In this document: one piece after another, positions 1 to 7,486 of the stretch | Numbering within the stretch: position 1 is the stretch's first letter | Layout: the number at the start of each line of letters is the position of its first letter | Source of the DNA: Massilia sp. PAMC28688 | GTDB lineage: Bacteria; Pseudomonadota; Gammaproteobacteria; Burkholderiales; Burkholderiaceae_D | Reading direction: 5' to 3' | Length of the DNA: 64,000 nucleotides | Assembly (NCBI RefSeq): GCF_019443445.1 | Contig: NZ_CP080378.1 | Span: 2,666,001 to 2,730,000 of the forward strand | Made by a program: the position numbers and the translations under genes | Notes under the pieces: model-generated | What the model was told of the DNA's origin: nothing | Database searches by the model: none | What the model saw: the letters and a program-made list of their open reading frames with translations, nothing else

Positions 1-357
1 TGCCCGGCCATGCAGGTGATTGCCGACTCGGTGCAGGAAGCGCTGCGCGGGCGCGGCATGGACAAGGTCAGGCTGGTGAACCAGCTCTCGCCCGCCTGGA
101 CCACGGACTGGATGAGTGACGCCGGCAAGGCCGCGCTGAAGGGCTATGGCATAGCGCCGCCGGCGCAGCAGGTGATCGATATCAGTGGCCTGCACGCGGG
201 CGTCAAGCGCCGGCCTGCGCCGCCGCTGGTGATCACCTGCCCCAATTGCGGATCGACCCACACTGAGCTGACCAGCCAGTTTGGTTCCACGCCGTGCAAG
301 GCGCTCTACAAATGCCTGGACTGCCGGGAACCGTTTGATTATTTTAAGTGCCACTAG
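1..357 (+). CDS. paaD: PaaD, 1,2-phenylacetyl-CoA epoxidase subunit D (3' part)
   Basis: The frame is open from the first base, so the gene starts upstream of the window; 118 C-terminal residues are visible. They begin with CPA, which fits the conserved SGCPA stretch of the DUF59/MIP18-like domain of PaaD. The tail is a cysteine-rich zinc-ribbon-like module (CPNC, then C, CLDC and a final C before the last His), typical of PaaD and not of plain DUF59 proteins. PaaD is needed for assembly or maturation of the PaaABCE ring-epoxidase and probably acts in Fe-S or diiron maturation (family knowledge). It is followed after 50 bp by paaE, as in other paa operons. The first ATG at base 10 is internal, not the true start. 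Confidence 0.93.
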   Translation, partial: CPAMQVIADSVQEALRGRGMDKVRLVNQLSPAWTTDWMSDAGKAALKGYGIAPPAQQVIDISGLHAGVKRRPAPPLVITCPNCGSTHTELTSQFGSTPCKALYKCLDCREPFDYFKCH

Positions 358-361
358 GGCC

Positions 362-389
362 ACAACACGCTACAACACGCGACAACACG
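362..389 (+). repeat. three 10-bp-spaced ACAACACG direct repeats in the paaD-paaE gap
   Basis: ACAACACG occurs at 362, 372 and 382, exactly 10 bp apart, filling most of the 50-bp gap before the paaE start. No strong Shine-Dalgarno motif is visible in this gap. The repeats could be a protein or RNA-binding site, or a replication-slippage product; no function is shown. Confidence 0.6.
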
Positions 390-407
390 TATAACACTGG
401 GTCCATC

Positions 408-1484
408 ATGAGCAAATTTTATCCATTGGCCGTTGCCAAGGTAAAGCACGAGACGCGCGACACCATTGCCGTCACCTTTGACGTGCCGGCGGAACTTGCC
501 GCCAGCTTCGCCTACCAGCAGGGCCAGCACCTGACCCTGCGCGCCATGATCGGCGACGAGGATGTGCGCCGCTCGTACTCGATCTGCTCGGCAGTGCAGG
601 ATGGCGCGCTGCGCGTGGCCATCAAACGCACGCCGGGCGGCCTGTTTTCGTGCTGGGCCAACGATTCGCTCAAGCCCGGCATGACGCTCGAAGTCATGCC
701 GCCCATGGGCCACTTCAACGTGCCACTGTCTGGCGAACATGCGCGCCACTACGTCGCCTTTGCGGCCGGCAGCGGCATTACGCCGATCCTGTCGATCATC
801 AAGACCACGCTGTTGACGGAGCCGAACAGCCGCTTTACGCTGTTTTACGGTAACCGCGCGTCGTCCTCCGTCATCTTCAAGGAAGAACTGACGGACCTGA
901 AAGACATGTACATGGATCGCCTCAACCTGGCCTATGTCATGAGCCGCGAGCAGCAGGATGTGGAACTGTTCAACGGCCGCATCACCAAGGAAAAGGTGGA
1001 GCAGTTCATCAAGTACTGGATCAATATCGACGACATCGATATCGCCTTCATCTGCGGCCCCGAGGACATGATGCATGGCGTCTCGGCCGCGCTGCAGGAA
1101 GCGGGCATGCCCAAGGAGCACATCAAGGTGGAGCTGTTCGCCGCCAGCATCCCCAAGCACCAGCACAAGCCACGCCAGTTCGACGCCGGGGTGCGGCACG
1201 AGACCGAGGTCACCGTCATCATGGACGGCAACCATGCCAGCTTCAGCATGGACAAGGACAAGGAATCGATCCTGGACGCCGGCCTGCGCGCCGGCATCGA
1301 CATGCGTTACTCCTGCAAGGGCGGCGTGTGCTCCACCTGCCGCTGCAAGCTGCTCGAAGGCCAGGTCGACATGGACGCCAACTTCGCGCTCGAAGACTAC
1401 GAAGTGGCGCGCGGCTTCGTGCTGTCGTGCCAGGCCTTTCCGGTCACCGACAAGGTGGTCATCGATTTTGATCAAGCCGAATAA
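408..1484 (+). CDS. paaE: PaaE, phenylacetyl-CoA epoxidase reductase subunit
   Basis: This 358-residue protein is the reductase that passes electrons from NADPH through FAD and a 2Fe-2S centre to the PaaAC epoxidase. Its N-terminal ferredoxin-reductase FAD domain includes RRSYSICS, followed by an NAD(P) domain with AAGSGITPILSI. A C-terminal plant-type ferredoxin domain has cysteines spaced CKGGVCSTC and a further LSC near the end. The frame stays open upstream to 348, but the ATG at 408 gives MSKFYPLAV, the usual PaaE start, and avoids overlap with paaD. It lies in the paa operon, with paaG 19 bp downstream. Domain order and length match the family. Confidence 0.95.
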   Translation: MSKFYPLAVAKVKHETRDTIAVTFDVPAELAASFAYQQGQHLTLRAMIGDEDVRRSYSICSAVQDGALRVAIKRTPGGLFSCWANDSLKPGMTLEVMPPMGHFNVPLSGEHARHYVAFAAGSGITPILSIIKTTLLTEPNSRFTLFYGNRASSSVIFKEELTDLKDMYMDRLNLAYVMSREQQDVELFNGRITKEKVEQFIKYWINIDDIDIAFICGPEDMMHGVSAALQEAGMPKEHIKVELFAASIPKHQHKPRQFDAGVRHETEVTVIMDGNHASFSMDKDKESILDAGLRAGIDMRYSCKGGVCSTCRCKLLEGQVDMDANFALEDYEVARGFVLSCQAFPVTDKVVIDFDQAE

Positions 1485-1503
1485 AAACCACGGGGACACT
1501 AGC

Positions 1504-2295
1504 ATGAACTATGAGAACATCCAATTTCAGATCGCCGACGGCATCGCGACACTGACGCTGAACCGTCCGGACAAGCTCAATAGCTTCACCCAGGCCATGC
1601 ACCTTGAGGTGCGCGCTGCGCTGGATGAACTCAAGGCCGACAATACCGTGCGCGTCCTGCTGCTCACCGGTGCAGGGCGTGGCTTTTGCGCCGGCCAGGA
1701 CCTGTCGGACCGCGCGGTGGAGCCGGGCGCCCAGGGCGTGGACCTGGGCCACTCGGTGGAGACCTATTACGCGCCGCTGGTGCTGGCCCTGAAAGCCCTG
1801 CCGATCCCGGTCATCTGCGCCGTCAACGGCGTGGCCGCCGGCGCCGGTGCCAACCTGGCACTGGCCTGCGACATCGTGCTGGCCGCCAAATCGGCCAGCT
1901 TCGTGGAAGTGTTCTGCAAGCTGGGACTCATTCCCGACACCGGCGGCACCTGGCACCTGCCGCGCCTCGTGGGTCACGCGCGCGCCATGGGCATGGCCCT
2001 GCTGGGCGAGAAAATCACTGCCGAAGTGGCCGAGCAGTGGGGCCTGATCTGGAAATGCGTGCCCGACGAAGCGCTGATGGAGCAGGCCATGACCATGGCC
2101 AGGCACTTTTCCACCGCGCCGACCAGGGGCCTGGCCTTTACCAAGCAGGCGCTCCAGGTCAGCCACGCCCATACGCTGCCCGAGCAGCTCAAGCTTGAAG
2201 GCGAGATGATGCGCGAACTTGGCTACAGCCGTGACTACCGGGAAGGCGTGGCTGCCTTCATGGCCAAGCGTACGCCTAACTTTACGGGAGAATGA
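1504..2295 (+). CDS. paaG: PaaG, 2-(1,2-epoxy-1,2-dihydrophenyl)acetyl-CoA isomerase
   Basis: The product is 263 residues, the length of E. coli PaaG (262), and matches it closely along its length: TLTLNRPDKLNSF at the start, GAGRGFCAGQDL in the CoA-binding region, and CAVNGVAAGAGANLALACD forming the oxyanion hole of the crotonase fold. LGLIPDTGGTW carries the catalytic Asp seen in PaaG-type isomerases, and the end is TPNFTGE. It converts ring-1,2-epoxyphenylacetyl-CoA to the oxepin-CoA. An open frame extends far upstream inside paaE in another frame, but the ATG after the paaE stop is the right start. The stop overlaps the paaH start (ATGA), implying translational coupling. Confidence 0.95.
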   Translation: MNYENIQFQIADGIATLTLNRPDKLNSFTQAMHLEVRAALDELKADNTVRVLLLTGAGRGFCAGQDLSDRAVEPGAQGVDLGHSVETYYAPLVLALKALPIPVICAVNGVAAGAGANLALACDIVLAAKSASFVEVFCKLGLIPDTGGTWHLPRLVGHARAMGMALLGEKITAEVAEQWGLIWKCVPDEALMEQAMTMARHFSTAPTRGLAFTKQALQVSHAHTLPEQLKLEGEMMRELGYSRDYREGVAAFMAKRTPNFTGE

Positions 2296-3854
2296 ACATG
2301 GCCCAGGCACTGGAAAAAGGCAGCGTGGTAGCCGTGATCGGCAGTGGCGCCATGGGTTCCGGCATTGCGCAGGTGGCCGCTGCCGCAGGCTACCAGGTCA
2401 AGCTGTTCGATACGCGCACCGATGCGGTGGCCAAGGCCATCGCAGACATTAACAAGGTGTACGGCAAACTGGTGGAAAAGGGCCGCATGAGCGTGGACGA
2501 TGCCGCCGCTGCCGGCGCGCGCCTGCACAAGGTAAGCGACATCCACGAAGTGGGCGACGCCGCGCTGGTGGTCGAAGCCATTGTCGAGAACCTGGATGTC
2601 AAGCGCATGCTGTTTGCCGACCTGGAACGCGCCGTGGGCGACGAATGCATCCTGGCCACCAATACGTCCTCCATCTCCGTGACCGCGATTGCCGCCAAAC
2701 TGCGCCGGCCGGAGCGGCTGGTGGGCATGCACTTCTTTAATCCCGTGCCCTTGATGGCGCTGGTGGAAGTGATCAGCGGCCTGGCGACGTCGCAGGAAGT
2801 GGCCGACACCGTGTTTGCCACGGCTGCCGCATGGGGCAAGAATCCGGTGCACGCAAAGTCCACGCCCGGCTTCATCGTCAACCGTGTTGCGCGGCCATTC
2901 TATGCCGAAGGCTTGCGCCTGCTGTCCGAGCAGGCGGCCGATCCTGCCACGCTCGATGCGGTCATGCGCGAAGCAGGGGGTTTTCGCATGGGCCCCTTTG
3001 AACTGATGGACCTGATCGGCCACGACGTCAATTTCTCGGTCACGCAATCCGTGTTCAATGCCTACTTCGGCGATCCGCGCTTCATGCCGTCGGTGCTGCA
3101 GCAGGAGATGGTCAACGCCGGTTTCCTGGGCCGCAAATCGGGACGCGGCTTCTACCAGTACGGCGACGATGCGGCAAAGGCGCTCCCGCGTACCGAGGCC
3201 GAGCAGCCGCGGCCCGCTGCCGTGGGCATCAGCATTTCGCTCGACATGAGTAATCCCGTGACAGCGCCCATGGAGCAGCGCTTCACTGCTGCCGGCTACA
3301 CCGTCACGCACCGCGAGCCGCAGCCGGGCGTGGCCCACAGCGAGGCGCCGGGCTTTCACTGCAACGGCGCGGCCATCTTCCTGACCGATGGCCGCACTGC
3401 AACCGAACGTGCAGCAGCGGACATGCACCCCAACACGGTGCTGTACGACCTGGTGCTCGACCCTGCAAATGCCACGCGCATTGCGCTGGCCTGTGCCGAC
3501 CAGTGCAGTGATGCGGCCTATGAATCGGCGGTGGGCCTGTTCCAGGCTGCGGGCTTCGCCGTGACCCGGCTGAACGACGTGCCCGGCATGGCCGTCATGC
3601 GCACCGTGGCCATGCTGGCCAACGAGGCTGCCGAAGCGGTGAACCAGGGCGTGTGCTCGGCCGAAGCGGTGGACATCGCCATGCAGAAGGGCGTGAATTA
3701 TCCGCGCGGGCCGCTCGCGTGGGCCGACAGCGTGGGCATTACCCACATTGTCACGGTGCTGGGCAATCTGGCCGCAAGTTACGGCGAAGACCGGTATCGC
3801 GTCTCGCCGCTGCTGCGCCGCAAGCTGGCAAGCGGAGCGAACTTTTATGGATGA
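2292..3854 (+). CDS. paaH: PaaH, 3-hydroxyadipyl-CoA dehydrogenase
   Basis: This 520-residue 3-hydroxyacyl-CoA dehydrogenase oxidises 3-hydroxyadipyl-CoA to 3-oxoadipyl-CoA with NAD. It has an N-terminal Rossmann motif (VIGSGAMGSGIAQVAA), the HFFNPVPLMALVEVI stretch with the catalytic His, TPGFIVNR at the domain junction, and a repeated C-terminal helical domain (PRGPLAWADSVG). The two-domain C-terminal half and a length a little over E. coli PaaH (475) resemble betaproteobacterial versions. The start overlaps the paaG stop; a second ATG at 2298 is a possible start. The 3' end overlaps paaI by 8 bp, so G, H and I are probably translated together. Confidence 0.94.
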   Translation: MNMAQALEKGSVVAVIGSGAMGSGIAQVAAAAGYQVKLFDTRTDAVAKAIADINKVYGKLVEKGRMSVDDAAAAGARLHKVSDIHEVGDAALVVEAIVENLDVKRMLFADLERAVGDECILATNTSSISVTAIAAKLRRPERLVGMHFFNPVPLMALVEVISGLATSQEVADTVFATAAAWGKNPVHAKSTPGFIVNRVARPFYAEGLRLLSEQAADPATLDAVMREAGGFRMGPFELMDLIGHDVNFSVTQSVFNAYFGDPRFMPSVLQQEMVNAGFLGRKSGRGFYQYGDDAAKALPRTEAEQPRPAAVGISISLDMSNPVTAPMEQRFTAAGYTVTHREPQPGVAHSEAPGFHCNGAAIFLTDGRTATERAAADMHPNTVLYDLVLDPANATRIALACADQCSDAAYESAVGLFQAAGFAVTRLNDVPGMAVMRTVAMLANEAAEAVNQGVCSAEAVDIAMQKGVNYPRGPLAWADSVGITHIVTVLGNLAASYGEDRYRVSPLLRRKLASGANFYG

Positions 3855-4284
3855 CATGCTGGCGCTGGCCCGACTGGCCGGCAAGACCATGTATGAGCGC
3901 GACCCGGCCAGCCAGGCGCTGGGCATGCGGCTCGACGATATCCGTCCCGGCTACGCGCGCATGACCATGCCGGTGCGGCAGGACATGCTCAATGGCCACC
4001 AGACCTGCCACGGCGGTTATATCTTCATGCTGGCCGACAGCGCATTTGCCTTTGCCTGCAATTCGCACAACTTCAACACTGTCGGTGCCGGCTGCACCAT
4101 CGAGTATCTGGCACCAGGCAAGCTGGGTGACTGCCTTAGCGCGGAGGCGGTGGAACAGGCATTGTCCGGCAAGACTGGTGTGTACGACGTCAAGGTCACC
4201 AACCAGGAGGGGCGCACCGTCGCGCTCCTGCGCGGCAAATCGCATCGCGTGGCCGGCCTGGTGGCCGACAGCGTGGGCGGATAG
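3847..4284 (+). CDS. paaI: PaaI, hydroxyphenylacetyl-CoA thioesterase
   Basis: This is a 145-residue hotdog-fold thioesterase. The signature HGGYIFMLADSAFAFACNS contains the conserved HGG and the helix Asp used by PaaI/4HBT thioesterases. It is thought to hydrolyse dead-end aryl-CoA esters formed in the phenylacetate pathway and so release CoA (family knowledge). The frame is open well into paaH; the start at 3847 (MDDMLALARLAGKTMYERD) is chosen from the family N-terminus and gives an 8-bp overlap with paaH. paaK follows after 21 bp. Confidence 0.93.
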   Translation: MDDMLALARLAGKTMYERDPASQALGMRLDDIRPGYARMTMPVRQDMLNGHQTCHGGYIFMLADSAFAFACNSHNFNTVGAGCTIEYLAPGKLGDCLSAEAVEQALSGKTGVYDVKVTNQEGRTVALLRGKSHRVAGLVADSVGG

Positions 4285-4305
4285 TCCACGACCAAGGAGG
4301 GCAAC

Positions 4306-5619
4306 ATGGTGCAACGCATTCCCGCTCCGGGGGACCTGGAGCCGATTGAAACGGCGAGCCGCGACGAACTGCAGGCGCTGCAGCTTGAACGCATGCGGTG
4401 GTCGCTGCGGCATGCGTATGACAATGTGGCGCACTACAAGGCGGCTTTCGATGCCGCCGGCGTGCATCCGGACGATCTCAAGTCGCTGGCCGACCTGGCC
4501 AGGTTTCCGTTCACCGACAAGAAGACGCTGCGCGACAATTATCCCTTTGGCCTGTTCGCGGTACCGCGCCAACAGGTGGTGCGGATCCACGCATCGTCCG
4601 GCACCACCGGCAAGGCCACGGTGGTGGGCTACACCCAGAACGACATCGATACCTGGGCCAGCGTGGTGGCTCGCTCCATCCGCGCCGCCGGCGGCAGGGC
4701 GGGCGACATGGTGCACGTCTCTTATGGCTACGGTCTGTTCACGGGCGGCCTTGGTGCCCACTATGGCGCCGAACGCCTTGGCTGCACCGTCATTCCCATG
4801 TCCGGCGGGCAGACCGAAAAGCAGGTGCAGCTGATCTGCGACTTCGAACCGTCGATCATCATGGTCACGCCCTCGTACATGCTTAACATCATCGAAGAAT
4901 TCAGGCGCCAGGGGCTTGACCCGGCAGCATCCTCGCTCAAGGTAGGCATCTTTGGCGCGGAGCCCTGGACCAACGCCATGCGCAGCGAGATTGAACAGGG
5001 CGCGGGTATCGATGCCGTCGATATTTATGGCCTGTCCGAAGTGATGGGCCCCGGCGTGGCCAGTGAATGCATCGAGAGCAAGGACGGTCCCGTGATCTGG
5101 GAAGACCACTTTTATCCCGAGATCATCGATCCTGTCACCGGCGAAGTGCTGCCTGACGGTGAAGAAGGCGAACTGGTATTCACCTCGCTCACCAAGGAAG
5201 CGCTGCCCATCATCCGCTACCGCACGCGCGACCTGACGCGCTTGCTGCCGGCGACCTCGCGCTCCATGCGCCGCATTGACAAGATCACCGGCCGCTCCGA
5301 CGACATGCTCATCATCCGCGGCGTGAATGTCTTTCCCACGCAGATCGAGGAGCTGATCCTCAAGATGCCGCAGCTCGCGCCTCACTACCAGCTGACGGTA
5401 TCGCGCGACGGCCACCTCGACTCGATGGCCGTAACCGCCGAACTGCGCGATGACGGCCAGGCGCCGGCAGCCGCGCAAGCACTGGCCCGTGAACTCGAAC
5501 ACCATATCAAGACCTTTGTCGGCATCACGACCAGGGTCACCCTGGTGCCGCCCGGCGGCATCGATCGCACACTGACGGGCAAGGCCAAACGTGTGTTCGA
5601 CCAGCGCCCCAAATCCTGA
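4306..5619 (+). CDS. paaK: PaaK, phenylacetate-CoA ligase
   Basis: A 437-residue adenylate-forming enzyme that activates phenylacetate to phenylacetyl-CoA with ATP, the entry step of the pathway. The phosphate-binding loop ASSGTTGK is at residues 97-103. YGLSEVMGPG is the adenylate-binding motif, and RYRTRDL and GRSDDMLIIRGVNVFPTQIE are the hinge and C-terminal lid of the family. Length is standard. A strong Shine-Dalgarno (AAGGAGGG, about 4293-4300) precedes the ATG. Position between paaI and paaJ is consistent with an uninterrupted operon. Confidence 0.96.
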   Translation: MVQRIPAPGDLEPIETASRDELQALQLERMRWSLRHAYDNVAHYKAAFDAAGVHPDDLKSLADLARFPFTDKKTLRDNYPFGLFAVPRQQVVRIHASSGTTGKATVVGYTQNDIDTWASVVARSIRAAGGRAGDMVHVSYGYGLFTGGLGAHYGAERLGCTVIPMSGGQTEKQVQLICDFEPSIIMVTPSYMLNIIEEFRRQGLDPAASSLKVGIFGAEPWTNAMRSEIEQGAGIDAVDIYGLSEVMGPGVASECIESKDGPVIWEDHFYPEIIDPVTGEVLPDGEEGELVFTSLTKEALPIIRYRTRDLTRLLPATSRSMRRIDKITGRSDDMLIIRGVNVFPTQIEELILKMPQLAPHYQLTVSRDGHLDSMAVTAELRDDGQAPAAAQALARELEHHIKTFVGITTRVTLVPPGGIDRTLTGKAKRVFDQRPKS

Positions 5620-5637
5620 AGAAGAACCGGAGCAGAC

Positions 5638-6852
5638 ATGAATCAAATTACAGACGCCTTTATTTGCGACGCCATTCGTACCCCTTTTGGCCGCTACGGC
5701 GGCTCGCTGGCCGGTATCCGCGCCGATGACCTGGCCGCGCTTCCCATTGCCGCGCTGATGGCACGTAATCCTGGCGTGGACTGGAGCCGCGTGGACGACC
5801 TGTACTACGGCTGCGCCAATCAGGCCGGTGAAGACAATCGCAACGTGGGCCGCATGGCCGCGCTGCTGGCCGGGCTGCCGCCGGAAGTGCCGGCCAATAC
5901 CATCAACCGCCTGTGCGGCTCCAGCCTGGATGCTGTGGGCCTGGGTGCGCGCGCCATCAAGTCGGGCGAGGCTCAGCTGATCATTGCCGGCGGTGTGGAA
6001 AGCATGACGCGCGCGCCGTTCGTGATGGGCAAGGCCGACAGCGCATTTTCACGCGCCGCCAGGATCGAGGACACCACCCTCGGCTGGCGCTTTGTCAATC
6101 CGCTCATGAAGGCGAAGTACGGCATCGACAGCATGCCGGAGACGGCCGAGAATGTCGCGCGAGAATTCAACATCAGCCGCGCCGACCAGGATGCATTCGC
6201 GCTGCGCAGCCAGCAGCGCTGGGCCAGGGCCAACGCTGCCGGCGTGTTCAGGGACGACATCATCGGCGTTACCATCCCCATGAAAAAGGGCGAGTCGCGC
6301 ATGTTTGACACCGACGAGCAGCCGCGCGCCGACACCAACATCGAGTCGCTGGCAAAACTCAAGGGCGTCGTCACGCCCGATGGCAGCGTCAGCGCGGGCA
6401 ATGCATCGAGCTTGAACGACGGCGCCTGCGCCATCCTGATCGCTTCTGCGGCCGCTGCGGGCCAGTATGGCCTCACGCCGCGCGCCCGCATCGTTGGCAT
6501 GGCAACCGCCGGCCTGGCGCCGCGCATCATGGGCTTTGGCCCGTCGCCGGCCACCAAAAAGGTGCTGGCCATGACCGGCCTGTCGATTGGCCAGATGGAC
6601 GTGATTGAATTGAACGAAGCATTTGCCGCCCAGGGTCTGGCCGTGACGCGCGACCTGGGTCTGGCTGACGACGCCGAACATGTGAACCCGAATGGCGGCG
6701 CGATCGCGATTGGCCATCCGCTGGGCGCATCCGGCGCGCGCCTGGTGCTGGCAGCGGTCAACCAGTTGCACCGCACGGGCGGGCGCTATGCGCTGTGCAC
6801 CATGTGCATTGGTGTTGGCCAGGGTATCGCACTGGTCGTGGAACGGGTATAA
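5638..6852 (+). CDS. paaJ: PaaJ/PcaF, 3-oxoadipyl-CoA / 3-oxo-5,6-dehydrosuberyl-CoA thiolase
   Basis: A 404-residue thiolase. The acyl-accepting Cys93 lies in NRLCGSSLDAV, NEAFAAQGLAV is present, His360 is in GHPLGASGARL, and Cys390 is in TMCIGVGQG, so the full catalytic set is visible. The N-terminus (ICDAIRTPFGRYGGSL) is that of the beta-ketoadipyl-CoA thiolases. In the pathway it cleaves 3-oxo-5,6-dehydrosuberyl-CoA and 3-oxoadipyl-CoA, giving acetyl-CoA and finally succinyl-CoA. PcaF of the protocatechuate branch is nearly identical in type, so the name rests on the paa context. The start is 18 bp after the paaK stop. Confidence 0.94.
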   Translation: MNQITDAFICDAIRTPFGRYGGSLAGIRADDLAALPIAALMARNPGVDWSRVDDLYYGCANQAGEDNRNVGRMAALLAGLPPEVPANTINRLCGSSLDAVGLGARAIKSGEAQLIIAGGVESMTRAPFVMGKADSAFSRAARIEDTTLGWRFVNPLMKAKYGIDSMPETAENVAREFNISRADQDAFALRSQQRWARANAAGVFRDDIIGVTIPMKKGESRMFDTDEQPRADTNIESLAKLKGVVTPDGSVSAGNASSLNDGACAILIASAAAAGQYGLTPRARIVGMATAGLAPRIMGFGPSPATKKVLAMTGLSIGQMDVIELNEAFAAQGLAVTRDLGLADDAEHVNPNGGAIAIGHPLGASGARLVLAAVNQLHRTGGRYALCTMCIGVGQGIALVVERV

Positions 6853-6862
6853 GCTGGGCGCC

Positions 6863-7459
6863 ATGGTAAAAGTCTATGAAATCGATGGCGTACGGCCGGT
6901 GGTGCATCCCAGCGCCTACGTGCACCCGACTGCAGTGCTGATCGGCGACGTGATCGTCGGCCCGCGCTGCTATGTGGGGCCGCTGGCGTCCCTGCGCGGC
7001 GATTTTGGCCGCCTGATCATGGAAGAAGGTTCCAACCTGCAGGACACCTGCGTCATGCATGGCTTTCCCGGCGAGGACACGGTCGTGGGCGTGGATGGCC
7101 ACATCGGCCACGGCGCCGTGCTGCACGGCTGCCGCATCCTGCGCAACGCCATGGTGGGCATGAATGCGGTCGTCATGGACAAGGCGGTAGTGGGCGAGGA
7201 ATCGATTGTGGCCGCGATGAGCTTTGTCAAAGCCGGCATGATCATCCCGCCGCGCAGCATGGTGATGGGCGCCCCGGCGCGCGTGGTGCGCGAGGTGACC
7301 GACAAGGATATCGCCTGGAAGAGCTTTGGCACGAAGCAGTATCACGACCTGGCCGTCCGCTCGCTCAGCACCATGCGCGAAGTGGAAGCCTTTACCGAGA
7401 TTGAAGCTGACCGTCCGCGCATCGACTTCGGTCCCGACATGCACCGCCCCAAAGAGTAG
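6863..7459 (+). CDS. paaY: PaaY, hexapeptide-repeat (gamma-carbonic anhydrase-like) thioesterase
   Basis: This 198-residue left-handed beta-helix protein is made of hexapeptide repeats (VIVGPRCYVGPLASLRGD, MVGMNAVVMDKAVVGEESI), with metal-binding histidines in the HGFPGED and [12 protein letters not shown] stretches typical of gamma-carbonic anhydrase-like proteins. PaaY is reported to act as a thioesterase on stalled CoA intermediates of phenylacetate breakdown. The ATG 10 bp after the paaJ stop is chosen over upstream in-frame positions inside paaJ. In E. coli paaY sits beside paaX in a separate unit; here it is inside the catabolic operon and no paaX is visible. Confidence 0.92.
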   Translation: MVKVYEIDGVRPVVHPSAYVHPTAVLIGDVIVGPRCYVGPLASLRGDFGRLIMEEGSNLQDTCVMHGFPGEDTVVGVDGHIGHGAVLHGCRILRNAMVGMNAVVMDKAVVGEESIVAAMSFVKAGMIIPPRSMVMGAPARVVREVTDKDIAWKSFGTKQYHDLAVRSLSTMREVEAFTEIEADRPRIDFGPDMHRPKE

Positions 7460-7486
7460 CCACAAGATTAAACACGGAGAACACAT

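Noticed and set aside
354..1505. 383-codon open frame antisense to paaE
   Set aside because: Mirror of a high-GC gene in another frame; His/Ala/Val/Arg-rich composition, no family motifs, and it fully overlaps a well-identified gene.
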